This document shows positions 9,003 to 17,146 of a stretch of 64,000 nucleotides of DNA, piece by piece. The position numbers were made by a program, and so were the translations under genes. A model generated the notes under the pieces. It was given only the letters and a program-made list of their open reading frames with translations. It was not told the origin of the DNA and did no database searches. Source of the stretch: Granulosicoccus sp. GTDB taxonomy: Bacteria; Pseudomonadota; Gammaproteobacteria; Granulosicoccales; Granulosicoccaceae. The first letter of the stretch is position 1. Each line of letters begins with the position of its first letter. The stretch is taken from contig JALZVU010000027.1 in NCBI GenBank assembly GCA_023301795.1, positions 1 to 64,000 of the forward strand. Direction: 5' to 3'.

Positions 9003-9581
9003 CTAGGAAACACCCTTAGACAATGCCCGCTGTGCAGCACGCCGTTCCTTGCGCGTACGCCAGCGCCGAATAGCATGAATTCGCCACACCAGCAAAGTTG
9101 CGCCAAAACCCAACACCGCAGAAACACTCGCGCAAAATAACATTCCTGTCAGCAGCATCGGCCATGCTTGTCCGGCACTGACCAGAATCGACGTTGTGCT
9201 GAAAGTGAGAGGTTCAGCAAGAACTGGCTCCCCCAGAATCATTGACCCGCTGCGCCATGCAGCATAAAGTAGTGGGGCAAAGGTCAAAGGATTGGTGAAC
9301 CACACCATGACCACGGAAACAGGCACATGGACGCGCAACACAGCAGCAAGCACGGCTGCCACCAACATTTGCATCGGCACGGGAATCCAGCTGATGAACA
9401 GGCCAATAGCCACGCCCCCAGCGACGGAGCGGCGGTTCAGATGCCATACCATCGGTTGTGCGAAGGTATTGCGTATCCAGAGCCTGATCCCCTTTACATC
9501 GTTTCCGCCCAGCTGGTTGTGCAGCTTGCGATGCAGGGTTGCAGCATCTGGAAGACGATCCTTGAGCCAGTTTCCAGCCAT
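9003..9581 (-). CDS. DUF2062 membrane protein
   Basis: A 192-residue membrane protein of the DUF2062 family. The conserved block is visible: WHLNRRSVAGGVAIGLFISW followed by IPVPMQMLVAAVLAAVLRVHVP and VVMVWFTNPLTFAPLLYAAW. Three or four hydrophobic helices are apparent, and the C terminus is very basic (RRWRTRKERRAAQRALSKG). In gammaproteobacteria this gene commonly sits beside comEC and the ExbB/ExbD-msbA genes, as it does here, divergent from comEC. Its biochemical role is unknown; the neighbourhood suggests envelope biogenesis. Confidence 0.85.
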   Translation of the reverse strand: MAGNWLKDRLPDAATLHRKLHNQLGGNDVKGIRLWIRNTFAQPMVWHLNRRSVAGGVAIGLFISWIPVPMQMLVAAVLAAVLRVHVPVSVVMVWFTNPLTFAPLLYAAWRSGSMILGEPVLAEPLTFSTTSILVSAGQAWPMLLTGMLFCASVSAVLGFGATLLVWRIHAIRRWRTRKERRAAQRALSKGVS

Positions 9582-9707
9582 GATCAGTACATCGTTTTGA
9601 GTGGCACAGACAAAGATGGGTACCCAGGCTGTCGAAGTATCAGATCCGAAAGGTTTTTAGGTCTTTCGGTTTGCTCAGGTCGAGCTAAGAACAGGAAATC
9701 ACTGTAG

Positions 9708-12161
9708 ATGAGAGCCTTCGCGTGCGCAATGGTTCTCACCATCGTACTCATTGTGGCCTTACCCAGTCTGCCTTCGACCACTATTTGCATCGTTTTTCTC
9801 GCATCGTCAGCGCTAGTTGCCCTGTTCGTTAAAAGTAGTCGCCCTTGGGTTGCAGGTGTCATGCTCGCAATAGCTTTGCTTTCCACAGCATTATTGCAAC
9901 TAGCAAGCCACCAGTTGCGCGCTGATCAGGTGTCCACTGACTTGCAAGTGCAGGTGCGCATTGTCGACGTGCCGCAACGCTCAGGACGCCGTCTGGCATT
10001 TACCGCACGCGTACTCGTTTGCAGCTCTTGTGTCCATAGATTACGTGTCCAGACGATCAAGCTGTCGTGGTACGGACATTCGCCAAACCTTAACGCCGGT
10101 GAAACCTGGGAGCTTACCGTTCGGCTCAAGCCTCCAGAGTCTTTACGTAATCCTGGTGGGTTTGATGCAGTGGCGTGGAGTCTTGTCAAAGGCTTGCACG
10201 CCAAAGGTTATGTTCGCGAGCCGAACAGCGCTATTCGCCTTGCGCCAAGTACCGCATTTTCGCTGTCCGCTTTCCGTCAACGTGCGGCCGCCCAATTGGA
10301 CGACTTGCTTGAAGACAACGAATATCTGGGTCTGCTGCAAGCACTGACGGTCGGGCTGAAAGCGCAGATTTCTGAAGATCAGTGGGCGCTATTGCGAAGC
10401 ACAGGCACTGCGCATCTGCTGGCAATTTCCGGATTGCACGTTGGTCTTGTGGCGGCGTGGGTGCTATTTGCAGGCGGTTTCATTATGACTAACGCTGTGC
10501 GCATCATGCAGCGATATAGGAATGGCCCCGTCGCACTCGATGCACGACCCTGGATAATATCAGGCAGTATTCTGGCGGCAGCAGCCTATGCAGCGTTGGC
10601 AGGTTTTGAACTGCCTACCCAGCGTGCTGTGCTCATGCTGTGTGTCTGGGCAGCTGCAGCCATGTACTTCCGATTTCTGCCCCCGTTTGCCGCACTGTGC
10701 GTGGCGCTAATCTGTGTACTGTTGCTGAACCCCTTAAATCCACTCTCAGCAGGGTTCTGGTTGTCATTCGGTACGGTCTCATTGCTTTTCTTTATTCACA
10801 GAGGCTACCTGGGGCAATCGACGGTGGCAGATGAAAGCCGATTCAGATCGCTCTCCCACAAGCTGCGTGCAGGGATGCGCACGCATATCTTGTTGGGATT
10901 TGCGCTGCTTCCTGTAACGGCGTGGTTCTTTCAATCAGGATCTTTGATAGCGCCCCTGGCCAATCTTATCGCTGTTCCGTGGGTGGCCACGGTGAGTGTC
11001 CCATTGAGCCTATTGGCGCTAATCAGTAGCGCGTTATCCCAGGATCTAGCCATGTGGCTGTTGTTGGGTGCCGAGCAATCTTTGCGTTGGCTGTTCTGGA
11101 TGCTTCACCTTCTGGATGGATCCGCCATCAGTTCTGTGGTGCTGAGCTTGCCGAGCACAATTGCCTATGTTCTGGCGCTGATTGGGCTTGCCATCTTGCT
11201 GGCGCCGCGAGGGCTAGGCTTGCGTGTCTCAGCCATTGCGCTATTGCTGCCTGCGTTGTTGTTTAACGTCAAGGTAACGGCGGTGCAAGGGTTCGAAGTG
11301 CATGTACTGGATGTAGGGCAGGGTTTGGCGGTCCTTGTATTTGCCGGTGAGCAGACACTATTGTTCGACACCGGTGGTAAGGTATCTCCGCAACTGAGTA
11401 TGTTCGAAGCGGTAGTTGTCCCGTTCCTGCACGCCTCAGGTAGACGTCGTGTGGATATTCTGGTGGTATCGCACGGCGACGAAGATCATGCGTTCGGCGT
11501 GTCTGATGTTGTAAGACGGTATCCTGACGTCAGTGTTTTTTCCAGCCAGCCGCTGGAGGCGTTGGTTGATCACCCGGTAACACGTTGTGTTGCAGGATCC
11601 AGCAGCCCATTCGGTTCAATACAAATGGCATTTGTTCATCCAGCTGTCGGGGATACTGGAAGTGATAACGATCTTTCCTGCGTACTGATGGTGTACGCAG
11701 GCGCAGGTCGAGCGCTGTTGACAGGCGATATAGAGGCTGCTGGGGAAGCAAAGCTGCTAAAGCGCTTAGGTGAAAGCAGCGAACTTCCGATAACTGTGCT
11801 CACCGCGCCGCACCACGGTAGCCAGAGTTCATCCACTGAGGAATTTGTCGACAAATTACGTCCTGATTACGTGGTATTCGCCGCTGGGAACCGGAACCGT
11901 TATCGATTTCCTCACAGACATGTACAATTGCGCTATAGACTAGCGGGATCGGTTCCGTTTATCACCGGCCGTCAGGGGGCTGTATCCTTTGTATTCGGTG
12001 ACAATGGTTTAATCCGTCCACCTTCTAGCTGGTGGGATTCACACCGTCGCTTCTGGCACGGCATTGTTAACCCTGACTGCTGGCAGCACTTCGCCGGTGA
12101 GTCTCTTGCCCAGCGTTTGCTGGCGCTTTTGCAGAAAGGACAGTTACTGTGTGGGAAATAG
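9708..12161 (+). CDS. comEC: ComEC/Rec2 DNA-uptake channel protein
   Basis: An 817-residue polytopic membrane protein of the ComEC/Rec2 family, which moves single-stranded DNA across the inner membrane during natural transformation. An N-terminal membrane segment is followed by the DUF4131/OB-like region (about residues 80-190). The Competence domain begins near residue 225 with LLQALTVGLKA and RSTGTAHLLAISGLHVGL, then many helices. The C-terminal metallo-beta-lactamase-like domain from about residue 530 contains HVLDVGQGLAVLV, SHGDEDHAFG near 587, LTGDIEAAGEAKLL and LTAPHHGSQSS. AGGA lies 11 bases upstream of the ATG. The exbB start lies inside its 3' end. Whether this strain is competent cannot be told from one gene. 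Confidence 0.95.
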   Translation: MRAFACAMVLTIVLIVALPSLPSTTICIVFLASSALVALFVKSSRPWVAGVMLAIALLSTALLQLASHQLRADQVSTDLQVQVRIVDVPQRSGRRLAFTARVLVCSSCVHRLRVQTIKLSWYGHSPNLNAGETWELTVRLKPPESLRNPGGFDAVAWSLVKGLHAKGYVREPNSAIRLAPSTAFSLSAFRQRAAAQLDDLLEDNEYLGLLQALTVGLKAQISEDQWALLRSTGTAHLLAISGLHVGLVAAWVLFAGGFIMTNAVRIMQRYRNGPVALDARPWIISGSILAAAAYAALAGFELPTQRAVLMLCVWAAAAMYFRFLPPFAALCVALICVLLLNPLNPLSAGFWLSFGTVSLLFFIHRGYLGQSTVADESRFRSLSHKLRAGMRTHILLGFALLPVTAWFFQSGSLIAPLANLIAVPWVATVSVPLSLLALISSALSQDLAMWLLLGAEQSLRWLFWMLHLLDGSAISSVVLSLPSTIAYVLALIGLAILLAPRGLGLRVSAIALLLPALLFNVKVTAVQGFEVHVLDVGQGLAVLVFAGEQTLLFDTGGKVSPQLSMFEAVVVPFLHASGRRRVDILVVSHGDEDHAFGVSDVVRRYPDVSVFSSQPLEALVDHPVTRCVAGSSSPFGSIQMAFVHPAVGDTGSDNDLSCVLMVYAGAGRALLTGDIEAAGEAKLLKRLGESSELPITVLTAPHHGSQSSSTEEFVDKLRPDYVVFAAGNRNRYRFPHRHVQLRYRLAGSVPFITGRQGAVSFVFGDNGLIRPPSSWWDSHRRFWHGIVNPDCWQHFAGESLAQRLLALLQKGQLLCGK

Positions 12162-12778
12162 TTACGGCAGGCGGTTGGTTGATGCTACCGATCGTTGCAT
12201 GCTCAGTGGTGGCGTTGGCCATCGTCGGCGAACGGTTTTTTTCGCTTCGCAGCGGCAAGGTTCTGCCAGAAAATCTGGTAGCTGATGTCTGGCGTATGGC
12301 CAGTACTCGGCAGCTGACTGATGAGAAAATCCGTGAAATTCAACAGGGTTCTCCACTAGGACGGGTGCTCGCTGCAGGTTTGACCAACCGGAGCCATGAA
12401 AGAGAGAACATGAAAGCCTCGATCGAGGAGGTCGGCGGTCATGTCGCGCACGAGCTGACACGCTATCTCAATGCTCTGGGCACAATAGCCGCAGTCACTC
12501 CGTTGTTAGGTTTGCTCGGTACCGTGGTAGGCATGATCAGCGTGTTTACTAATATTACAACGGTGGGTGTCGGTAATCCTGCTCAGTTAGCTGGCGGTAT
12601 CTCACAAGCACTCATCACCACAGCAGGTGGGTTAATGGTGGCAATCCCGGCGCTTATGTTTCACCGGTATTTCAGAGCTAAGGTTGATGGCCTCGTGGTG
12701 GACATGGAAAAAGAGTCACTGAAACTGGTTGATGTCCTGCAAAAACGTCAGGCTCCGTCCAGGGTAGCGCAGGGATGA
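12149..12778 (+). CDS. exbB: ExbB/TolQ-type proton-channel protein
   Basis: A 209-residue MotA/TolQ/ExbB-family inner-membrane protein. It starts with GTG at 12149, inside the end of comEC, with AAAGGA about 8 bases upstream. Three transmembrane segments are visible: LMLPIVACSVVALAIVGERF at the N terminus, LGTIAAVTPLLGLLGTVVGM, and LITTAGGLMVAIPALMFHRY. The second and third carry the conserved GLLGTVxGM and glycine/proline features of the family. With the next gene it would form a proton-driven motor. The link to msbA and lpxK suggests envelope energisation rather than siderophore uptake. Distinguishing ExbB from TolQ by eye is unsafe, since no tolA, tolB or tonB is nearby. Confidence 0.9.
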   Translation: MWEIVTAGGWLMLPIVACSVVALAIVGERFFSLRSGKVLPENLVADVWRMASTRQLTDEKIREIQQGSPLGRVLAAGLTNRSHERENMKASIEEVGGHVAHELTRYLNALGTIAAVTPLLGLLGTVVGMISVFTNITTVGVGNPAQLAGGISQALITTAGGLMVAIPALMFHRYFRAKVDGLVVDMEKESLKLVDVLQKRQAPSRVAQG

Positions 12779-13191
12779 AGTTCAGCCGTACGCCCACCGA
12801 AGAGCTAGAGCTCAATCTCACGCCGCTTATCGACGTGGTGTTCTTGCTGTTGATCTTCTTTATGGTGTCTACCACGTTTCAAAAAGAGTCTGAGATATCT
12901 TTACAGCTGCCCAAGGCCACTGATGCGGAAACCGCAACGCCTTCCGAGCGCATCGAGATCGTCATCAATGCCGCAGGGCGCTACTTCATTGGTGATCAAG
13001 AGGTTGTCAAAAGCGATCTTGTCAGTCTTCAGAATGCATTGTTCAAGGTGTCAAATGGTCAGCGTGATATTCCCTTGACCATTCGCGCAGATGCTCAAGT
13101 TCCTCACCAGGCGGTTGTCACGGCCATGGATGCAGCAGGTCAGTTGGGTATGCTGAAGATAACGATTGCTACATCGCGTAGTGTCAACTAA
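12775..13191 (+). CDS. exbD: ExbD/TolR-type motor accessory protein
   Basis: A 138-residue single-pass protein of the ExbD/TolR family. The proton-carrying aspartate is in LNLTPLIDVVFLLLIFFMV (Asp near residue 19), followed by a periplasmic domain of about 95 residues. Its ATG overlaps the TGA of exbB (ATGA), so the two are co-translated. The complex couples proton flow to work in the periplasm or outer membrane. The substrate or partner is not encoded here. Confidence 0.92.
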   Translation: MKFSRTPTEELELNLTPLIDVVFLLLIFFMVSTTFQKESEISLQLPKATDAETATPSERIEIVINAAGRYFIGDQEVVKSDLVSLQNALFKVSNGQRDIPLTIRADAQVPHQAVVTAMDAAGQLGMLKITIATSRSVN

Positions 13192-13201
13192 TCTGGTTTA
13201 G

Positions 13202-15025
13202 ATGACCCATGTAGACTCAGTTACAAAAACCGAAAGCTCGGGCGCGTCCAAGCCTGTGCCATCGGACCAGAAGCCAGTGACTGTTGACGGGGGTGACGTC
13301 AAAGGTGCTGATACCTACAAGCGCCTGCTTCGCTATGTGGTGCCCTATCGCAAGCAGTTCATCGTCGCTGTGCTTGGCATGGTGGGTTACGCCATCACCG
13401 ACACCGCCTTTGCCGCATTGATGAAGCCGATGCTAGACGGCAGCTTTGTGAATCAAGACCAATCGGCCATCATCATGGTGCCATTGATGATCATCGGTAT
13501 TTTCGTACTTCGTGGTGTCGCAGGCTTTGCTTCCACGTACTACATAGCGTGGATTGGCTGGCGTGTTATCAAACAGTTGCGCCGAGAGATATTTGAAAAA
13601 TATCTCACATTGCCTACTGCGTTTTACGACAAAGCATCTTCTGGCGAGCTCATATCGCGCATTACCTTCAATAGCCAAATGGTGGCAAACGCTGCCAGTA
13701 ATTCCTTGACGGTGATGGTTCGTGACACGCTCACAGCGATTGGTTTGCTGGGTTTGATGTTCTATCAAAGCTGGCAGCTATCGCTTACTTTTCTGGTAAT
13801 TGGTCCCATCATCGGTATCATTGTCAGCCGCGTCAGCAAACAGTTTCGTGCTATCAGCCGTAGCATCCAGGGATCGATGGGGGATGTCAGCCATGTGATT
13901 CAGGAGGCGGTGGAGGGCGCTCGGGTTATCAAGATATTTGGTGGCCATGACGAGGAGATGAAACAGTTCGAACAAGCCAATGAAAGTAACCGTGCTTTCA
14001 ACATGAAAGAGACGGTAGTGAAGGCAATGAACGAACCCATCGTACAGTTTCTGGTGGCGATGGCACTGGCTACCATCGTCTACATCGCGTCAAGTGGTGA
14101 TGTGGCGGATCGGATTTCTGTTGGCAGTTTCATGTCGTTTATTACTGCGATGCTACTGTTGTTCGCACCGCTAAAACGTATGACTACACTAAACAGTCAG
14201 ATTCAGAAGGGAATTGCGGCAGGTGAAAGTCTGTTTGCGATCCTTGATCTGGAGTCTGAGCACGACAACGGGACTCGTCAGCTCGATAGCGATATCCGAT
14301 CTATTGATTTTCAAAATGTGTCGTTGAAATACTCAGCCGATAAGCCTGCGGTTCTTAACAACATTAGCCTCACCATCGCCAGTGGCGAGACGATAGCCTT
14401 CGTGGGTGAGTCTGGTAGCGGTAAAACATCGTTGGTGAACTTGCTGCCGCGTCTCTATGAACTGGATGGCGGCGAGGTGAAAGTTAACGATGAACCTGTT
14501 CACGATTACACGTTACGTTCACTACGCAGCCGAATTGCCACGGTAAGCCAGGATGTCATGTTGTTCAACGACACTATTGCCAGCAACATCGCGTACGGCA
14601 GTAGCGACTCGGTAGACGAGGCTACTCTGCACGCTGCGTGCAGAGCGGCACATGCACATGATTTCATCGCAGGGTTGCCTGACGGCTACGCTACGATGGT
14701 GGGTGAAAACGGCGTGATGCTATCCGGTGGCCAGAAGCAGCGAGTAGCCATTGCCCGAGCATTGCTCAAGAACGCCCCTATCCTGATTCTGGATGAAGCG
14801 ACCTCAGCGCTTGATACTGAATCGGAAAGAAAAGTTCAGCAGGGTCTTGATGCGCTGATGCGTGGGCGCACCACATTGGTTATTGCGCACCGTCTGTCCA
14901 CTATTGAACGGGCAGATCGTATTGTTGTTTTAAGCAAAGGGGAGATTGTCGAGATCGGTACCCATGAGCAACTGCTGGAACGCAAGGCTCATTACTACAA
15001 ACTGCATCAGTTGCAGTTTCGGTAG
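13202..15025 (+). CDS. msbA: Lipid A export ATP-binding/permease protein MsbA
   Basis: A 607-residue half-transporter with fused membrane and ATPase domains. MsbA flips lipid A-core across the inner membrane. After a polar N-terminal stretch of about 35 residues, six transmembrane helices fill residues about 50-330. The ATPase has Walker A FVGESGSGKTSLVNLL near residue 400, signature LSGGQKQRVAIARALL near 507, Walker B ILILDEATSALD near 528 and the H-loop LVIAHRLSTIE. It starts 10 bases after exbD and is followed by lpxK, the common gammaproteobacterial order. The N-terminal extension is slightly longer than in E. coli. Confidence 0.94.
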   Translation: MTHVDSVTKTESSGASKPVPSDQKPVTVDGGDVKGADTYKRLLRYVVPYRKQFIVAVLGMVGYAITDTAFAALMKPMLDGSFVNQDQSAIIMVPLMIIGIFVLRGVAGFASTYYIAWIGWRVIKQLRREIFEKYLTLPTAFYDKASSGELISRITFNSQMVANAASNSLTVMVRDTLTAIGLLGLMFYQSWQLSLTFLVIGPIIGIIVSRVSKQFRAISRSIQGSMGDVSHVIQEAVEGARVIKIFGGHDEEMKQFEQANESNRAFNMKETVVKAMNEPIVQFLVAMALATIVYIASSGDVADRISVGSFMSFITAMLLLFAPLKRMTTLNSQIQKGIAAGESLFAILDLESEHDNGTRQLDSDIRSIDFQNVSLKYSADKPAVLNNISLTIASGETIAFVGESGSGKTSLVNLLPRLYELDGGEVKVNDEPVHDYTLRSLRSRIATVSQDVMLFNDTIASNIAYGSSDSVDEATLHAACRAAHAHDFIAGLPDGYATMVGENGVMLSGGQKQRVAIARALLKNAPILILDEATSALDTESERKVQQGLDALMRGRTTLVIAHRLSTIERADRIVVLSKGEIVEIGTHEQLLERKAHYYKLHQLQFR

Positions 15026-15099
15026 GTGATACACCGCTCGACAATTCGCTAGAGGTCTTCAACCGTGCCTATAGCCTCTAGAATGACCCTCCGTTTCTC

Positions 15100-16173
15100 A
15101 TGAGCCGTATTGAACAGGCGTGGCGGGCGCGCTCACTACTAGCTGTTATCTTATTGCCGCTATCGTGGTTTTATCGAACAGTTACCGCCTTACGCCGTGT
15201 GGCGTTTCAGCGCGGATGGTTTGCCGTACGAGCTGTGCCTTTGCCAGTTGTTGTTGTTGGTAATCTATCGGTAGGTGGCACCGGCAAAACGCCTTTGTGC
15301 GGCTATCTGGTTAAGGTGTTTCAAAATGCTGGCTGGCGTCCGGGTATCGTTAGTCGGGGCTACGGCGGGGAGCGCCGTGAATTACCGCATTTGATTGTCA
15401 ATGACAACACACCTGAACAGGTGGGTGATGAGCCGTTAATGTTGTTCGAACAAACCTGTGTGCCAGTTTGTGTGTGCGTCAAACGTGCACTAGCGGTTGA
15501 ACATCTGGCTGCTCACACTGATGTCAATATCGTGTTTTCTGACGATGGCCTGCAACACTTGGCCATGCCTCGGGTTGCAGAGATTGTCGTTGTGGATGGT
15601 CGGCGAGGTTTAGGTAATGGGTGGTTGTTGCCCGCTGGCCCTTTAAGAGAGCCGGTATCACGATTGCCCAAGGCCGACATTATTGCGGTGCAGGCAAGTG
15701 ATGAGCTGCATATATCGTTACAGGTGAAGGCTTTGAAATCTTCGGCGGATGCTATCGAAAACAATCACTTTCAACTAACACTGAATGAGGCCATTGCGTT
15801 GTGTAATGGTGAGCGGAGAAGTTTGCAATCATTCTCCGGGCAAGACATAGTGGCTGTCGCTGGCATAGGCCATCCGGAACGTTTTTTTGATGCCCTGCGG
15901 GCGGTAGGGTTGGTTGTGACGGGCATTGCCAAACCTGATCATCATGTCTATACCGCTGCTGATTTCAGCACAGACGAGTTTACCGCTGAGCCTGCAAGGC
16001 CGGTGTTGGTGACGTCAAAAGACGCTGTCAAGTTGAAAGCGCTGGGAACATTGCCTGTCAGCGTGTTTGAAATTACAACAACGGTAAGTGCCAGCGAATC
16101 GCTACGCGAGTGTATCAACGCACTTGAACGGTCCTTGAGTCAGGCTTACATTGGCAAAGCGTTTCAAGAATAG
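15100..16173 (+). CDS. lpxK: Tetraacyldisaccharide 4'-kinase LpxK
   Basis: A 357-residue kinase that adds the 4'-phosphate to the lipid A precursor at the inner membrane. The N-terminal helix (LLAVILLPLSWFYRTVTAL) anchors it. The P-loop VVGNLSVGGTGKTPL lies near residues 51-65, then VSRGYGG, a conserved NTPEQVGDEPLML segment, and SDDGLQHLAMPR. All are standard LpxK motifs, and the length is normal (E. coli 328). It follows msbA by 75 bases and precedes kdsB by 8. Together with kdsB it supplies the Kdo-lipid A pathway. Confidence 0.95.
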   Translation: MSRIEQAWRARSLLAVILLPLSWFYRTVTALRRVAFQRGWFAVRAVPLPVVVVGNLSVGGTGKTPLCGYLVKVFQNAGWRPGIVSRGYGGERRELPHLIVNDNTPEQVGDEPLMLFEQTCVPVCVCVKRALAVEHLAAHTDVNIVFSDDGLQHLAMPRVAEIVVVDGRRGLGNGWLLPAGPLREPVSRLPKADIIAVQASDELHISLQVKALKSSADAIENNHFQLTLNEAIALCNGERRSLQSFSGQDIVAVAGIGHPERFFDALRAVGLVVTGIAKPDHHVYTAADFSTDEFTAEPARPVLVTSKDAVKLKALGTLPVSVFEITTTVSASESLRECINALERSLSQAYIGKAFQE

Positions 16174-16181
16174 ATCCATTG

Positions 16182-16955
16182 ATGCAAAATCAACCCTATA
16201 CCATTGTTATTCCTGCCCGGTACGAGTCCAGTCGCTTCCCTGGAAAGCCACTGCACCTTCTGAACGGTGTTCCCATGCTTTTGCATACTGCTCAGCGGGC
16301 GGCTGAGTCGGAAGCGGATAGCGTTGTGGTAGCCACAGACGATGAAAGAATTATAGCGGTGTGTAACGAGGCTGGTCTTGATGTGGAAATGACGCGCAAG
16401 GATCATCCTAGTGGTACTGATAGGATTGCCGAAGTAGCTGCAAGACGTGGGTGGGATGCGGGGCGCATTATTGTGGGTCTGCAAGGTGATGAGCCCGCAA
16501 CATCTGCGGATCATCTAAACGCCCTGGCGAATAACCTGCAACTTCACAGTGATGCCGATATGGCTACTTTGTGTATGCAGCTGCAATCCCTGGTTGATTA
16601 TGAAGACCCCAATCGAGTAAAAGTGGTGCGTGATCATCGTGATATGGCACTGTATTTCAGCCGTGCCTCGTTGCCAGCGCAACGTGATTCGTTGCTGGGC
16701 AATATCACCATTGATGACAGCACAATGCCTGCAAGCTGGCTGCATATTGGCTTGTATGCTTACCGCTGTGGCTATCTACTAAAGTACCAGAACCTTGAGC
16801 CGTGCGCATTGGAGCGCGAAGAAAATCTGGAGCAGCTGCGCGTGCTTTATCACGGTGGTCGCATTCATGTGGGCAGTGTTGAAAGTAGCCCATCACGTGG
16901 TGTGGACAGTCCGGCAGATGTGCCGATTCTGGAAGCTGTGTTACGCAATTTGTAG
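16182..16955 (+). CDS. kdsB: 3-deoxy-manno-octulosonate cytidylyltransferase KdsB
   Basis: A 257-residue enzyme that activates Kdo with CTP to CMP-Kdo for lipopolysaccharide inner-core synthesis. Family motifs: IPARYESSRFPGKPL at the N terminus, VVVATDDERI, TRKDHPSGTDRIAEVA, IVGLQGDEP and the late LEREENLEQLRVL. The length matches the family. A TTG directly precedes the ATG; ATG at 16182 is preferred. It is the last gene of the comEC-kdsB run; a promoter-bearing gap separates it from the oxidase operon. Confidence 0.96.
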   Translation: MQNQPYTIVIPARYESSRFPGKPLHLLNGVPMLLHTAQRAAESEADSVVVATDDERIIAVCNEAGLDVEMTRKDHPSGTDRIAEVAARRGWDAGRIIVGLQGDEPATSADHLNALANNLQLHSDADMATLCMQLQSLVDYEDPNRVKVVRDHRDMALYFSRASLPAQRDSLLGNITIDDSTMPASWLHIGLYAYRCGYLLKYQNLEPCALEREENLEQLRVLYHGGRIHVGSVESSPSRGVDSPADVPILEAVLRNL

Positions 16956-17076
16956 TTTTAGGCAGCGTTTGGAGCAATTTAAGCCAATTTGTTTGCCTAT
17001 GGTGCCAGCTCCAATCTGTTACATCGGAGATCCCATAAGTGTACGTTTGCCAGTACGGGATAAGTGTAACTCCAAG

Positions 17077-17107
17077 TTGACACTTCGCTGCTTTGCTGCG
17101 TTATAGT
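17077..17107 (+). promoter_or_regulatory. Candidate sigma-70 promoter of the cbb3 operon
   Basis: A perfect TTGACA at 17077-17082 is followed after 19 bases by TATAGT (17102-17107), or after 18 by TTATAG. That puts transcription start about 33 bases before the ccoN ATG. I found no convincing FNR/ANR dyad (TTGAT-N4-ATCAA) in the 190-base gap, which would have been expected for an oxygen-controlled cbb3 operon. Confidence 0.45.
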
Positions 17108-17146
17108 TGGCAATGCCGGACAGTACCGGTGACAGCCTAAACGCCT

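Noticed and set aside
16956-17146. FNR/ANR box upstream of ccoN
   Set aside because: No TTGAT-N4-ATCAA-like dyad was found; only a sigma-70-like promoter is visible.
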